Shown here piece after piece: positions 51,049 through 58,843 of a DNA stretch of 64,000 nt; position 1 is the stretch's first letter, and every line of letters starts with the position of its first letter. The stretch is from Paenibacillaceae bacterium. Lineage in GTDB: Bacteria; Bacillota; Bacilli; Paenibacillales; Paenibacillaceae. Location: contig CAAFUF010000009.1 of NCBI GenBank assembly GCA_900766135.1, forward strand, positions 44,795-108,794. The letters run 5' to 3'. The notes under the pieces were generated by a model, which searched no databases, was not told the DNA's origin, and was given only the letters and a program-made list of their open reading frames with translations. The position numbers and the translations under genes are program-made.

Positions 51049-52023
51049 TCAGTCTGGCCGCAGTTCCTTGACCAGGCTTGGCGGCGTCCGGCCTTCGAGC
51101 GCGGCGACCAGGTTTTCGGCGGCCCGCATCGCCATTTGCCGCCGGGTTTGATCCGTGGCCGAACCGATATGCGGCAAAGTCACGACGTTGGGCAGCTTCA
51201 GCAGCGGGTGGTCCGGATCGATCGGCTCCTTCTCGAACACGTCAAGTCCGGCGCCGTAGATCTGCCGGTTTTGTAAAGCGGCGGTCATCGCCTGTTCGTC
51301 GACGGTAGCCCCTCTTGAAGCGTTGACGAACACGGCCGTCGGCTTCATCAAGGCAAATTCACGCGCGCCGATCAGCTTTCGCGTTTCCGGTGTGAGCGGC
51401 GTGATCAGCACGATAAAATCCGCTTGCTGGAGCAATTCGTCCAAGGTGCAATAAACGGCGCCCAGCTTGGCTTCAGCCTCAGGTTTACGGCTGCGGTTGT
51501 GGTACAGCACCTCCATCCCGAAGCCGAATTGCCCCCGGTGGGCCACGGCTTCGCCGATTTCGCCCATTCCGATGATGCCGAGCTTCTTGTGATGGACGTC
51601 CAGGCCAAACAGATTTTGCCCGTCGCCGCGTTTCCATTGCCCGGCCTTGACGTATTTGTCCAACTCCGATACCCGGCGGGCCACGTCGAGCATCAGCGCG
51701 AAAATCAGATCGGCGACCGTGTCGTTCAGAACGGCCGACGTGTTGGTTCCGATCACGCCGCGGGCTTTCATCGCTTCGAGATCAAAGTTGTTGTAGCCGA
51801 CGCTGATATTGCTGACGACTTTCAGCTTAGGTGCATGGTCCAGCAGCTCCTGATTAATGCTGCGGTCCGCGGTCAGCAGGCCTTCGGCATCGCTCAGGCT
51901 GGCCAACAGCTGGTCTCGGCTGAGCGGCCCGTCGCCGTCCCATTTGCGGATTTCGCAATGCTCGGCGAGGTAGTTTTCGACTTCCGGGGGAATCGGCCGG
52001 GAGATAAACACTTTCGGTTTCAT
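51049..52023 (-). CDS. D-2-hydroxyacid dehydrogenase (glyoxylate/D-glycerate type)
   Basis: 324-residue NAD(P)-dependent dehydrogenase. The nucleotide motif GMGEIG lies near residue 155, the catalytic Arg in NASRGATVDE, Glu in FEKEP and His in LPHIGSAT. It is closest in style to GhrB/D-glycerate dehydrogenases reducing glyoxylate or hydroxypyruvate. ATG 52023 follows GAGAGGAG; ATG 52065 lacks a site. It lies 51 bases after queF on the same strand, so it may be transcribed with it, but no functional link to queuosine is evident. Confidence 0.92.
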   Translation of the reverse strand: MKPKVFISRPIPPEVENYLAEHCEIRKWDGDGPLSRDQLLASLSDAEGLLTADRSINQELLDHAPKLKVVSNISVGYNNFDLEAMKARGVIGTNTSAVLNDTVADLIFALMLDVARRVSELDKYVKAGQWKRGDGQNLFGLDVHHKKLGIIGMGEIGEAVAHRGQFGFGMEVLYHNRSRKPEAEAKLGAVYCTLDELLQQADFIVLITPLTPETRKLIGAREFALMKPTAVFVNASRGATVDEQAMTAALQNRQIYGAGLDVFEKEPIDPDHPLLKLPNVVTLPHIGSATDQTRRQMAMRAAENLVAALEGRTPPSLVKELRPD

Positions 52024-52074
52024 GAGGTTCTCCTCTCTCGAATGGTAAAGTCCGGTTCTGCTCAAGCCAGGACC

Positions 52075-52572
52075 TTAGCGATTATCGATCTTCTCCGGAT
52101 ACATATCGTGATTCAGCAGACGGTGTTCTGCCATCGCTTCGTATTTGGTGCCGGGACGGCCGTAGTTGGTGTAGGGGTCGATGGAAATGCCGCCGCGCGG
52201 CGTAAATTTGCCCCAAACCTCAATATATTTCGGATCCATGAGCTTGATCAGATCGTTCATGATGATATTGACGCAGTCCTCGTGGAAATCGCCGTGATTG
52301 CGGAAGCTGAACAGGTACAGCTTCAACGATTTGCTTTCCACCATTTTGATGTCGGGAATGTAACTGATGTAGATGGTAGCGAAGTCGGGCTGTCCCGTGA
52401 TCGGGCAAAGGCTGGTGAATTCCGGGCAGTTGAACTTTACGAAATAATCACGGTACGGATGCTTGTTGTCGAAGCTCTCCAGCACCTCGGGCGCGTAGTC
52501 AAAAGGATATTTCACGCCTTGACTGCCCAGCAACGTGACGTCCTGCATTTCTTCGGGTTTTCTTCCGGCCAT
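52075..52572 (-). CDS. queF: NADPH-dependent 7-cyano-7-deazaguanine reductase
   Basis: 165-residue single-domain (YkvM-type) QueF of the tunnelling fold, reducing preQ0 to preQ1. The nucleophilic Cys lies in TSLCPITGQPDFA and the substrate Glu in VESKSLKLYLFSF, followed by HGDFHEDC. ATG 52572 follows AAAGGAGG. Unlike in many Bacillus genomes it is separated from queCDE by about 450 bases that contain a hairpin array and the second copy of the 117-bp element. It may still share the preQ1-riboswitch transcript. Confidence 0.95.
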   Translation of the reverse strand: MAGRKPEEMQDVTLLGSQGVKYPFDYAPEVLESFDNKHPYRDYFVKFNCPEFTSLCPITGQPDFATIYISYIPDIKMVESKSLKLYLFSFRNHGDFHEDCVNIIMNDLIKLMDPKYIEVWGKFTPRGGISIDPYTNYGRPGTKYEAMAEHRLLNHDMYPEKIDNR

Positions 52573-52680
52573 GGGTGGCCCTCCTTTAAGTATATTCAAT
52601 TCGCGTTATTGGCGTTGCGTGTTGTGCTTTGCGCCTATGCGCGTAAAAGCCGTTTGGTGGATGATTCTAACAGACCGTAC

Positions 52681-52850
52681 AGCCCTTATTTGACGATTTC
52701 CCGGATATTTCCCGCTTTAACGGACTCCAGCGACCTTATTTGGCCAACATCGTAGCCAACTCGCTGCGTTTCATCGAAATAAGGTCTCCTCAGTCCGTTA
52801 GAAGCGGGACCCCCCTCGGAGCGTCAAATAACGTCTCTGGAGTCCGTTAG
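52681..52850. repeat. Intergenic hairpin/inverted-repeat array, AAATAAGG...AGTCCGTTA units
   Basis: A 24-bp unit occurs forwards at 52777-52800 and 52826-52849 (49 bases apart) and inverted at 52718-52741, plus a degenerate inverted CCCTTATTTGACG at about 52682. The AAATAAGG/CCTTATTT theme recalls the array near 9.6 kb. No gene lies in this gap between queF and queE. Confidence 0.75.
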
Positions 52851-52899
52851 TCGCAGGAAGAAGGCTTCAGGATTCGGGAAGCCTTCGTTTACCAAGACC

Positions 52900-53016
52900 G
52901 AGTAGCGGAGCGTAGCTGGAGGCTACGTGAGTGGGCGGAGGTCTCGGCTGAATGCAAGATTCGTTGCTGCCCAACCTCCCCGAACCCACTTCGTGATCCA
53001 AGGCCGATTTTTGAAC
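52900..53016 (+). repeat. 117-bp interspersed element, copy B (possible structured RNA)
   Basis: Same length and same boundary motifs as 8434-8550 (GAGTAGCGGAGCGTAG to TTTTTGAAC). The first stem is GCGTAGC/GCTACGT. An outer stem pairs AGTGGG and GGAGGT with ACCTCC-like and CCCACT, clearer than in copy A. It ends six bases from the queE stop codon, antisense to the que transcript. A separate 9-bp hairpin (52860-52868 with 52878-52886) lies just to its left. Confidence 0.7.
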
Positions 53017-53022
53017 AACCGC

Positions 53023-53844
53023 TTATACGCCGCGTTTGTTGCCCCAGACGAGGGCGTGCAGCTGCGGCAACACCCGGACGTCGTTCAGGTCCGGCGTGGC
53101 GACCACTTTGTCGATCAGCGCCTCGTAGCGGCGCAGCAGGTCGGACGCATGCTCCTGGATATCCATCCGCTTGACGTCCGGGTTGCCGACCTGCACATAC
53201 ATCGGCACGCCGGGATAGCGGGCATGCACCCGCTTGGCGTAGGCCAGGTCGTCGTCGTCGAACACGACGACCTTCAGGCTGAAGGCGAGCGGGTGGGGCC
53301 GGGCGGCCAGCTTGGCGACGATGTCGTCCAGCGCGTCCCAGTCGGTGTCCATGCCCGAGCTTGGCGGCTTCGGCGACAGGGTCACCTGGTCGACCGCGGC
53401 CAGCCAGTCCTGCCAGCGCGAGCCTTGGGTTTCGACCGCGACGGCGATGCCTTCGGCGTGGAGCAGCTCGACCAGGCCGGCCAGCTGCGGCAGGAGGGCG
53501 GGGTTGCCGCCGGACAAGGTGACGTGGGCGAAGCGGTCGCCGCCAATATCGCGCAGCTCGCCGAGAATTTCCGCCGGGGTCAGGCGGCGGATCATCTCCT
53601 TCGCGCTGCCGTCCCAAGTAAAGGCGGAGTCGCACCAGGCGCAGCGGTAATCGCAGCCGGCGGTGCGGACGAACATCGTTTTCTGCCCGATCACCATGCC
53701 TTCGCCCTGAACGGTTGGGCCGAAGATCTCCAGGACGGGGACGGGCAGCTCGCGAGGTTCGCGGTTTTCCCTTGATTCCCGGGTTTCTTGGATCGGCGCA
53801 AACGCCTCCGGCGTCAAGATCCGTGCGGTCTCTTTTTCACTCAT
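53023..53844 (-). CDS. queE: 7-carboxy-7-deazaguanine synthase
   Basis: 273-residue radical SAM enzyme converting 6-carboxytetrahydropterin to CDG. The [4Fe-4S] motif is CDYRCAWC (C-x3-C-x2-C, about residue 69-76), with the preceding GPTVQGEG and the following TLSGGNPAL SAM motif. The first 35 residues are a charged extension before the usual start, so the protein is longer than typical. It overlaps queD by eight bases in the queC-queD-queE operon. Confidence 0.94.
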   Translation of the reverse strand: MSEKETARILTPEAFAPIQETRESRENREPRELPVPVLEIFGPTVQGEGMVIGQKTMFVRTAGCDYRCAWCDSAFTWDGSAKEMIRRLTPAEILGELRDIGGDRFAHVTLSGGNPALLPQLAGLVELLHAEGIAVAVETQGSRWQDWLAAVDQVTLSPKPPSSGMDTDWDALDDIVAKLAARPHPLAFSLKVVVFDDDDLAYAKRVHARYPGVPMYVQVGNPDVKRMDIQEHASDLLRRYEALIDKVVATPDLNDVRVLPQLHALVWGNKRGV

Positions 53845-54331
53845 CCCGCATCCACTCCCGTCTCGCTTCGGCGTAGCTGGTCGGCGTCTCGTAGAGGCGG
53901 ACGAACTCCGTCCGGGCCTCCAGCACCGGATTCCGATACGCTTCGGATTGCAGCGCCTCCTCCATCTTCTCGAACAGCCACACCACCATATTCTCGGCGG
54001 TCGTATTCATTGGCGGCAGCGTTTCATTAATATAACGGTGGTCCAGGTACCCTTCGATTTCGTTCTTCCAGATCTCCTTGATCGTGCCAAAATCGACGGT
54101 CATGCCGATTGCGTCCGGCCGGCCGCTGATGCCGAACACCACTTTGTACGTGTGGCCGTGCAGGTTTTTGCATTTGCCGTCATACGCATGCAGATGGTGA
54201 GCGGCATCAAAAGCGAACTCCTTGCTGACCAGCACCCGGCGGCGGTGGTAACGCAGCTGGTCCTGGCCGATGTCCTGGCCCAGCTTCTGCAGCGCTTCGA
54301 CGATGCGAAATTCCCCCGGTGTCCGGTTCAT
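53837..54331 (-). CDS. queD: 6-carboxy-5,6,7,8-tetrahydropterin synthase
   Basis: 164-residue tunnelling-fold enzyme making the pterin substrate of QueE from dihydroneopterin triphosphate. Zinc-binding histidines lie in FDAAHHLHAYDGKCKNLHGHTYKV (which also holds the catalytic Cys); further typical segments are VDFGTIKE, LDHRYIN and the NTTAEN/RLYETPTSYAE C-terminal part. It overlaps queC by four bases (start) and queE by eight. Confidence 0.95.
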   Translation of the reverse strand: MNRTPGEFRIVEALQKLGQDIGQDQLRYHRRRVLVSKEFAFDAAHHLHAYDGKCKNLHGHTYKVVFGISGRPDAIGMTVDFGTIKEIWKNEIEGYLDHRYINETLPPMNTTAENMVVWLFEKMEEALQSEAYRNPVLEARTEFVRLYETPTSYAEARREWMRDE

Positions 54332-54996
54332 CGTAAATTCGCCTCCCGGCGCTCCAGCAAGTATTTATCCAGGCCGGCCTTTCTCAGCTTGCAGGCCGGG
54401 CATTCGCCGCAGCCGTCGCCGATGATGCCGTTGTAGCAGGTGAGCGTCCGTTCGCGAACGAACTCGAAGGCCCCAAGTTCATCGGCCAGCTTCCAGGTGT
54501 CCGCCTTGTCGATCCACATGAGCGGCGTATGGATCACGAATTCGTAATCCATGGCCAAGTTCAATGTCACGTTCAGCGATTTAACGAACACGTCGCGACA
54601 GTCGGGATATCCGCTGAAATCGGTCTCGCAGACGCCGGTGACGATATGCTTGGCGCCAACGCCTTTGGCCAACACGGCGGCAAAGCTAAGGAAGAGATGA
54701 TTGCGTCCGTCCACGAACGTGCTGGGTAGTTCGCCTTCCTGGTGCTCGATGGCAATGTCGCTGCGCGTTAAGGCGTTTTGCGTTAACTGGCCGAGCAGGC
54801 TCATGTCCAGCACGGTGTGTTTGATGCCGAGCTCGGCGGTAATGGATTTCGCGCAGTCGATTTCCAGCTTATGGCGTTGGCCGTAGTCAAAGGTCACGGC
54901 CTCGACCTCGCCGAACTGTTGGATGGCCCAGAAAAGGCAGGTGGTGCTGTCTTGACCGCCGCTGAACACGACGACCGCTTTTTCATTTTTGAGCAT
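54328..54996 (-). CDS. queC: 7-cyano-7-deazaguanine synthase
   Basis: 222-residue PP-loop ATPase converting CDG to preQ0. The ATP motif SGGQDSTTC lies at 12-20, DYGQRHKLE follows, and the C-terminal zinc cysteines lie in GDGCGECPACKLR. First gene of queC-queD-queE, preceded by a preQ1 aptamer and about 200 bases of leader. A GACGGAGGG site precedes the ATG. Confidence 0.96.
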   Translation of the reverse strand: MLKNEKAVVVFSGGQDSTTCLFWAIQQFGEVEAVTFDYGQRHKLEIDCAKSITAELGIKHTVLDMSLLGQLTQNALTRSDIAIEHQEGELPSTFVDGRNHLFLSFAAVLAKGVGAKHIVTGVCETDFSGYPDCRDVFVKSLNVTLNLAMDYEFVIHTPLMWIDKADTWKLADELGAFEFVRERTLTCYNGIIGDGCGECPACKLRKAGLDKYLLERREANLR

Positions 54997-55199
54997 AAAA
55001 AAACCCTCCGTCTTCTTGAATAGTGAAGCGGGAAAACGCTGTTTTCCGGCTCATTGGGCAGAAGAAAGAGAGTTCTTGAACTGGTCGCAAAAAAACAAGC
55101 CCGTTCGACCGGCGAGGCGTTCCTTGGCGCGGGCAACCCGGGTGCAGAAGCAAACGAGCGTGCAGGCGCGAAAGAACCCGCCTAATCCAGGCAGGGCGT

Positions 55200-55238
55200 T
55201 TGTAGTTTTTTATAGAGGGAGTTCTCGAACCTCTCCCA
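55200..55238 (-). promoter_or_regulatory. preQ1-I riboswitch
   Basis: On the minus strand GAGAGGTTCGAGAACTCCCT followed by CTATAAAAAACTA: stem-loop plus A-rich tail forming the preQ1 pseudoknot, matching the class I consensus. It lies 200 bases ahead of queC. A T-run after a GC stem near 55090-55110 could be the terminator, but the switch mechanism could not be settled. Confidence 0.94.
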
Positions 55239-55319
55239 TGCGCCCCGCCATTAGGGAGGGCATGGACTTCTTCTTCAATTAAATGCCTGGAAGGGAACCT
55301 GACCCTAGGCACAAACCCC

Positions 55320-55328
55320 ATTATAGCA
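55320..55328 (-). promoter_or_regulatory. Extended -10 promoter of the que operon
   Basis: Minus strand TGCTATAAT is a perfect extended -10. No good -35 is visible, as is common for extended -10 promoters. It lies about 80 bases ahead of the preQ1 aptamer. Confidence 0.65.
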
Positions 55329-55404
55329 CATTTTGCCCGCAGGGGAAGAGAAGGGGAGCAGGTTAGGAGGCGATTTTTTTTTAGCGAAAATAAGGAAATA
55401 TCGG

Positions 55405-55433
55405 TTCACAAACGAGCGGATCTAACCGATAAT
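55405..55433 (+). promoter_or_regulatory. Sigma-A-like promoter of the lipoprotein gene
   Basis: TTCACA (55405-55410), 17-base spacer, GATAAT (55428-55433), 30 bases ahead of the start codon. Confidence 0.65.
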
Positions 55434-55462
55434 GGTAGAGATTAACTAAAGGAGGGTATATC

Positions 55463-56974
55463 ATGCGAAAACTCAAATGGCTGGCCATTCCGCTGGCGCT
55501 GCTGCTGGTAGCGCTCACGGGATGCCAGGCGGTCGGCGGGTTCGACGTGGCCAAAGCGCTGGCAAGCAGCGTGAAGACGACAAGCAGCGAGTCGAAGCAG
55601 ACGGTGACCGTCGAAGTGGTTCCGGCTGCATCAGCTAAGCTGACTGCGGAAGACCGGAAAGCAATTGATCTTATTAATTCTTTTTCCTTGAATATCGACA
55701 GTGCGAAGGTGCAGGATACCAAACATATTTCCATGAAAGGCTCCGTCGGATTGAAGGGGGAGAAGATTCCGTTCCTCTTCGCCATGGACGATAAGGGGAT
55801 TGCGCTGCAGGTTGAAGGCGCGAAGCAGCCGTTGTACATATCCCAGCAGCCGGCTATTCCCGGCTTAGCGGATACGAGCTCCATGGAGGCCGGGGCGCAG
55901 GAGCTTTCCGCCAAACTCGCGGAATTCGTCCTGAAGCATTTCCCGAATCCTTCGGTACTGACCGTGAAGCAAACCTCGTCGCAAGTAAACGGGGAATCGC
56001 TGAGCTTGACGAACCTGCATGCGGAAGTGCGCGGCGACGAGCTGTTCGGGCTGATTAAGCCTTTCCTCGCAAGCGCGGTGAAGGATGAGCAGGGGCTCAA
56101 GGATCTGATTGCGGGCTACTATGATTTGTTGACGCCGTTCCTGAGCACGCTGGGAGAACTTCCGGAGGATGCGGAGCTCACGCCGGAGCTGGCGCAAGAG
56201 ACGAAAAAACAAGCCGTGGATGAACTGTACAAGGAGCTTCAGCAAGGCATGGAAGAGCTGCTTGCTTCTTATGACGAAGAGGTAGCGGGCTTGTTCGCGG
56301 ATACGCCGGAGCTTGCGACCGTGTTCGGGAAAGACACGGTGCTGAAGCTGGACCTTTACTTCGACGGCAAGCTGAACATCCGCAAGCAGTCGATGGAATT
56401 GAACGTGGCGCTCCCGGCTTCCGAGGAGCTTCCGATCTCTGCGATCAAGGTGCGCAGTGACAGCGAAATGTGGAACATCGGCGGGACGGTAACCACGGAT
56501 CAGGTGGATACGCGCGCAGGCGTGCTCGACGTCACCGAAATGGATCCGACGCCGGGACAAATTTTGCGCAACTTTAAGGATGTCGCGCCGTTGTACAAAT
56601 TGCTCAAGGATGACTTCCAATTGAGCCATAAACAGGTTGTACTCGACACCCAAAGCGATTACTACGGAGTCATCACGAAGAACGGCACGTCCTTCGTGCC
56701 GCTTCGCTACTTGTCCGAGCAATTTGACGCCGAAGTGAAATGGACGCCGGGTTCCGGCCAATTGGTCGTGATCGATGACCTTACCGGCAAGGAGATTGTT
56801 CTTAAAGTCGGTTCCAAGCAAGCGACGGTGGACGGCAAGACGGTTCAGCTCAGTCAACCCGCGTTTGTGCATAAGGACGGCTCTACCTATGTGCCGCTGC
56901 GATTCCTGACGGAAGCGCTTGGAGCGACGGTGAGCTTCGACGCGGACGGTTGGATTACCATCGAAAGAGAGTAA
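55463..56974 (+). CDS. Lipoprotein with C-terminal copper-amine-oxidase N-terminal-like domain
   Basis: 503 residues. Lipoprotein signal with lipobox LTGC (Cys21); an acidic helical region of about 350 residues with no recognised family follows, including a run of Glu/Leu-rich helices (about 230-280). The C-terminal 120 residues form a copper-amine-oxidase-N1-type domain with two VPLRYL/VPLRFL repeats (TSFVPLRYLSEQFDAEVKW and STYVPLRFLTEALGATVSF). This domain is abundant in Paenibacillus surface proteins and is thought to bind the cell wall or other proteins rather than copper. Monocistronic, with its own promoter and a strong terminator. Function unknown. Confidence 0.88.
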   Translation: MRKLKWLAIPLALLLVALTGCQAVGGFDVAKALASSVKTTSSESKQTVTVEVVPAASAKLTAEDRKAIDLINSFSLNIDSAKVQDTKHISMKGSVGLKGEKIPFLFAMDDKGIALQVEGAKQPLYISQQPAIPGLADTSSMEAGAQELSAKLAEFVLKHFPNPSVLTVKQTSSQVNGESLSLTNLHAEVRGDELFGLIKPFLASAVKDEQGLKDLIAGYYDLLTPFLSTLGELPEDAELTPELAQETKKQAVDELYKELQQGMEELLASYDEEVAGLFADTPELATVFGKDTVLKLDLYFDGKLNIRKQSMELNVALPASEELPISAIKVRSDSEMWNIGGTVTTDQVDTRAGVLDVTEMDPTPGQILRNFKDVAPLYKLLKDDFQLSHKQVVLDTQSDYYGVITKNGTSFVPLRYLSEQFDAEVKWTPGSGQLVVIDDLTGKEIVLKVGSKQATVDGKTVQLSQPAFVHKDGSTYVPLRFLTEALGATVSFDADGWITIERE

Positions 56975-56997
56975 GCGGCAGAGAAGCAACAAATACG

Positions 56998-57049
56998 GGA
57001 CCATCCCGAGCCATCCAAGTGATGGCTCGGGATGGTCCTTTTATTTTTT
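56998..57049 (+). terminator. Intrinsic terminator
   Basis: 18-bp perfect stem (56998-57015 with 57021-57038), five-base loop and a T-rich tail. Confidence 0.96.
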
Positions 57050-57059
57050 CGACGGAAGA

Positions 57060-57088
57060 TTGATTATTTATCCCGGTCTATGTATAAT
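57060..57088 (+). promoter_or_regulatory. Sigma-A promoter of the iron-binding lipoprotein
   Basis: TTGATT (57060-57065), 17-base spacer, TATAAT (57083-57088). The -10 is covered by the Fur box. Confidence 0.85.
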
Positions 57089-57101
57089 GATAATCATTAT
57101 C
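57083..57101. promoter_or_regulatory. Fur box
   Basis: TATAATGATAATCATTATC matches the 19-bp Fur consensus GATAATGATAATCATTATC at 18 positions and contains the full 7-1-7 core TGATAATCATTATCA (57088-57102). Overlap with the -10 means iron-dependent repression. Confidence 0.95.
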
Positions 57102-57126
57102 AATGGAAATTGGGGGAACAATACAG

Positions 57127-58167
57127 ATGAAGGTTTTCAAACATCGCTTTCTTACTTTGGCGACGGTCCTGCTGTTGACGGTCGTCCTTGCGGCCTGCGG
57201 CCAAAACGGCAACAATGCGGGCAATGCGGCAAACGATGCGGGCGCTGCGAACAATGGTGCGACGGGCAATGCGCAATCCGGCAACGGAACGAACAAAGCC
57301 GCCGAAGGACAAGCTGCAACGAAAATCTACAAGGACTTCACCGGTCAAGAGGTGGAAATTCCGACGGATCCGCAGCGGATCGTATCGGTTACGCACTTGG
57401 GCGACCTGCTTGCATTGGGCGTGAAGCCGATCGGCGCGGGTTCGCTTGCGTTGGAAAACTCGGTGCTGCTGAATAAAGAACTGGAAGGCGTGGAAAGCGT
57501 CGGCGACATCTCCGTCGAAAAAGTGCTGGAACTGCAGCCAGACCTGATCATCGTGCCGACTTACACGCCGGCCGATATCGTGGAGCAATTAAAGAAAATC
57601 GCTCCGGTCGTTACGCTGGCCACCGCCGGATGGGAAGGCATTGATCCGCTGGAGGAAGTGAAGACGGTTGGCGAAATGCTCGGCCGCGAACAGCAAGCGG
57701 AGGAATTCATTACCCGGTATAAGCAAAAAGCCGAAGAAGCGAAAGCCAAGCTCAGCGAGGTCATCGGTCCGAACGAAACCGTCGGCACCTATTCGATCTG
57801 GGCGAAGAGCTTCTGGGTATGGCCGAAAACCCGGGATGCCGGTTATAACCTGTATGAAATGTTCGGACTCAAGCCGCAGGAGAAGATCGGGAAAGAAGTA
57901 TTCCCGACCACGGGCGCGGACATTTCCCTGGAGGTCGTTCCGGAATATGCCGCGGATCACATGTTCCTGACGGTTTATGAGCCGGACGGCGGGAAGGAAC
58001 GCGCAGAAGAAGTGATGAATGGACCGGTGTGGAAAAATATCCCTGCGGTTCGAAAAAACCACGTGTATTTGTTGAACTACAAAGAATTCTGGATGGTGGA
58101 CGGATTGAATCTGGAGAAACAAATCGATATTCTCGTGAATCTCGTCGTCAGCCAAAATCAAAAATAA
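57127..58167 (+). CDS. Iron(III)-siderophore-binding lipoprotein
   Basis: 346-residue class III solute-binding lipoprotein. Lipobox LAAC (Cys24), Asn/Gly/Ala linker to about 62, then the FecB/FhuD-type fold (QRIVSVTHLGDLLALGVKPIG, LIIVPTYTPADIVEQLKKIAPVV). ATG 57127 is chosen from the signal peptide and GGGG site. A near-perfect Fur box overlaps its promoter, so it is made when iron is short. It is an orphan: a terminator follows at once and no permease or ATPase lies nearby, so it must use a transporter encoded elsewhere. The ligand class (citrate, hydroxamate or catecholate) is not clear. Confidence 0.93.
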   Translation: MKVFKHRFLTLATVLLLTVVLAACGQNGNNAGNAANDAGAANNGATGNAQSGNGTNKAAEGQAATKIYKDFTGQEVEIPTDPQRIVSVTHLGDLLALGVKPIGAGSLALENSVLLNKELEGVESVGDISVEKVLELQPDLIIVPTYTPADIVEQLKKIAPVVTLATAGWEGIDPLEEVKTVGEMLGREQQAEEFITRYKQKAEEAKAKLSEVIGPNETVGTYSIWAKSFWVWPKTRDAGYNLYEMFGLKPQEKIGKEVFPTTGADISLEVVPEYAADHMFLTVYEPDGGKERAEEVMNGPVWKNIPAVRKNHVYLLNYKEFWMVDGLNLEKQIDILVNLVVSQNQK

Positions 58168-58179
58168 CCGCACAACCTC

Positions 58180-58229
58180 AAGGGGCCGTTCCCCGCGTCA
58201 TTTGCCGACGCGGAGGAACGGCCTTTTCG
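58180..58229. terminator. Bidirectional intrinsic terminator
   Basis: Long stem AAGGGGCCGTTCC..CGCGTC with GACGCG..GGAACGGCCTT followed by T4, between convergent genes. Confidence 0.85.
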
Positions 58230-58251
58230 TGTCCGGAGCCAACCGGCTGCC

Positions 58252-58746
58252 CTACACGACCTGGCGGTTGATTGCGGCCGAGAATTGCTCAACCTCGTCC
58301 CAGCGGATCGCCGGGAGCGAACGTCCTTCCTTGCGGGCCGCGCGCGTGACCATTCTGGCGACGAACCGATCGAGCAGGCTCATCGATTTGAGGCTGAGCT
58401 CTCCGCCGAATCCGGCTTTGGCCGTGGCATGCGCCAGCAAGTCCGCCGGGAAGGAGGCCTGCAGGAAGTCTTCGGTTTTCTCGAAGGTCCCGCAGCAGAT
58501 AAACAAACCTAGCTTTTTTCGCATCAGCTCGGTGGAATGGACGCGGCAAAATTGCCGGCATGCCTGCTGAAACTGGCCAAAGTAGATCGATCCCCCGACG
58601 ATGACGCTGTCGAACTCCGCCAGATCGGGGACGGCTTGCTGCCGCAAATTAATGATTTCCACGGGGTCGTTGATCTTGGCTGCCAAGGTTTTGACGCACT
58701 TTTCCGTCGTGCCGTATTTTCCTGCGTAAACGATCAGTGTGCTCAT
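58252..58746 (-). CDS. Flavodoxin-domain protein, HemG-like
   Basis: 164 residues. The FMN phosphate loop YAGKYGTTEKC lies at 6-16, with VIVGGSIYFGQFQ near residue 50, as in flavodoxin-type protoporphyrinogen oxidase HemG and related menaquinone-dependent proteins. No other haem genes are close, so a general flavodoxin role is equally possible. ATG 58746 follows GGGAGGG. It lies downstream of the COG0523 gene on the same strand with a gap of about 100 bases and may share its transcript. Confidence 0.82.
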   Translation of the reverse strand: MSTLIVYAGKYGTTEKCVKTLAAKINDPVEIINLRQQAVPDLAEFDSVIVGGSIYFGQFQQACRQFCRVHSTELMRKKLGLFICCGTFEKTEDFLQASFPADLLAHATAKAGFGGELSLKSMSLLDRFVARMVTRAARKEGRSLPAIRWDEVEQFSAAINRQVV

Positions 58747-58843
58747 GACGTACCCTCCCATTCGACCGATTTCGAGTCAGTTTTATTGTATCTGGGAATG
58801 TTTAGGCGGTGATGCGACATCGGTCATACGGAATCAAAAACAA

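Noticed and set aside
55865..57004. 379-residue minus-strand frame opposite the lipoprotein gene
   Set aside because: Composition (Arg/Leu/His-rich) and lack of any motif mark it as a shadow of the plus-strand lipoprotein, whose promoter, signal peptide and terminator are clear.
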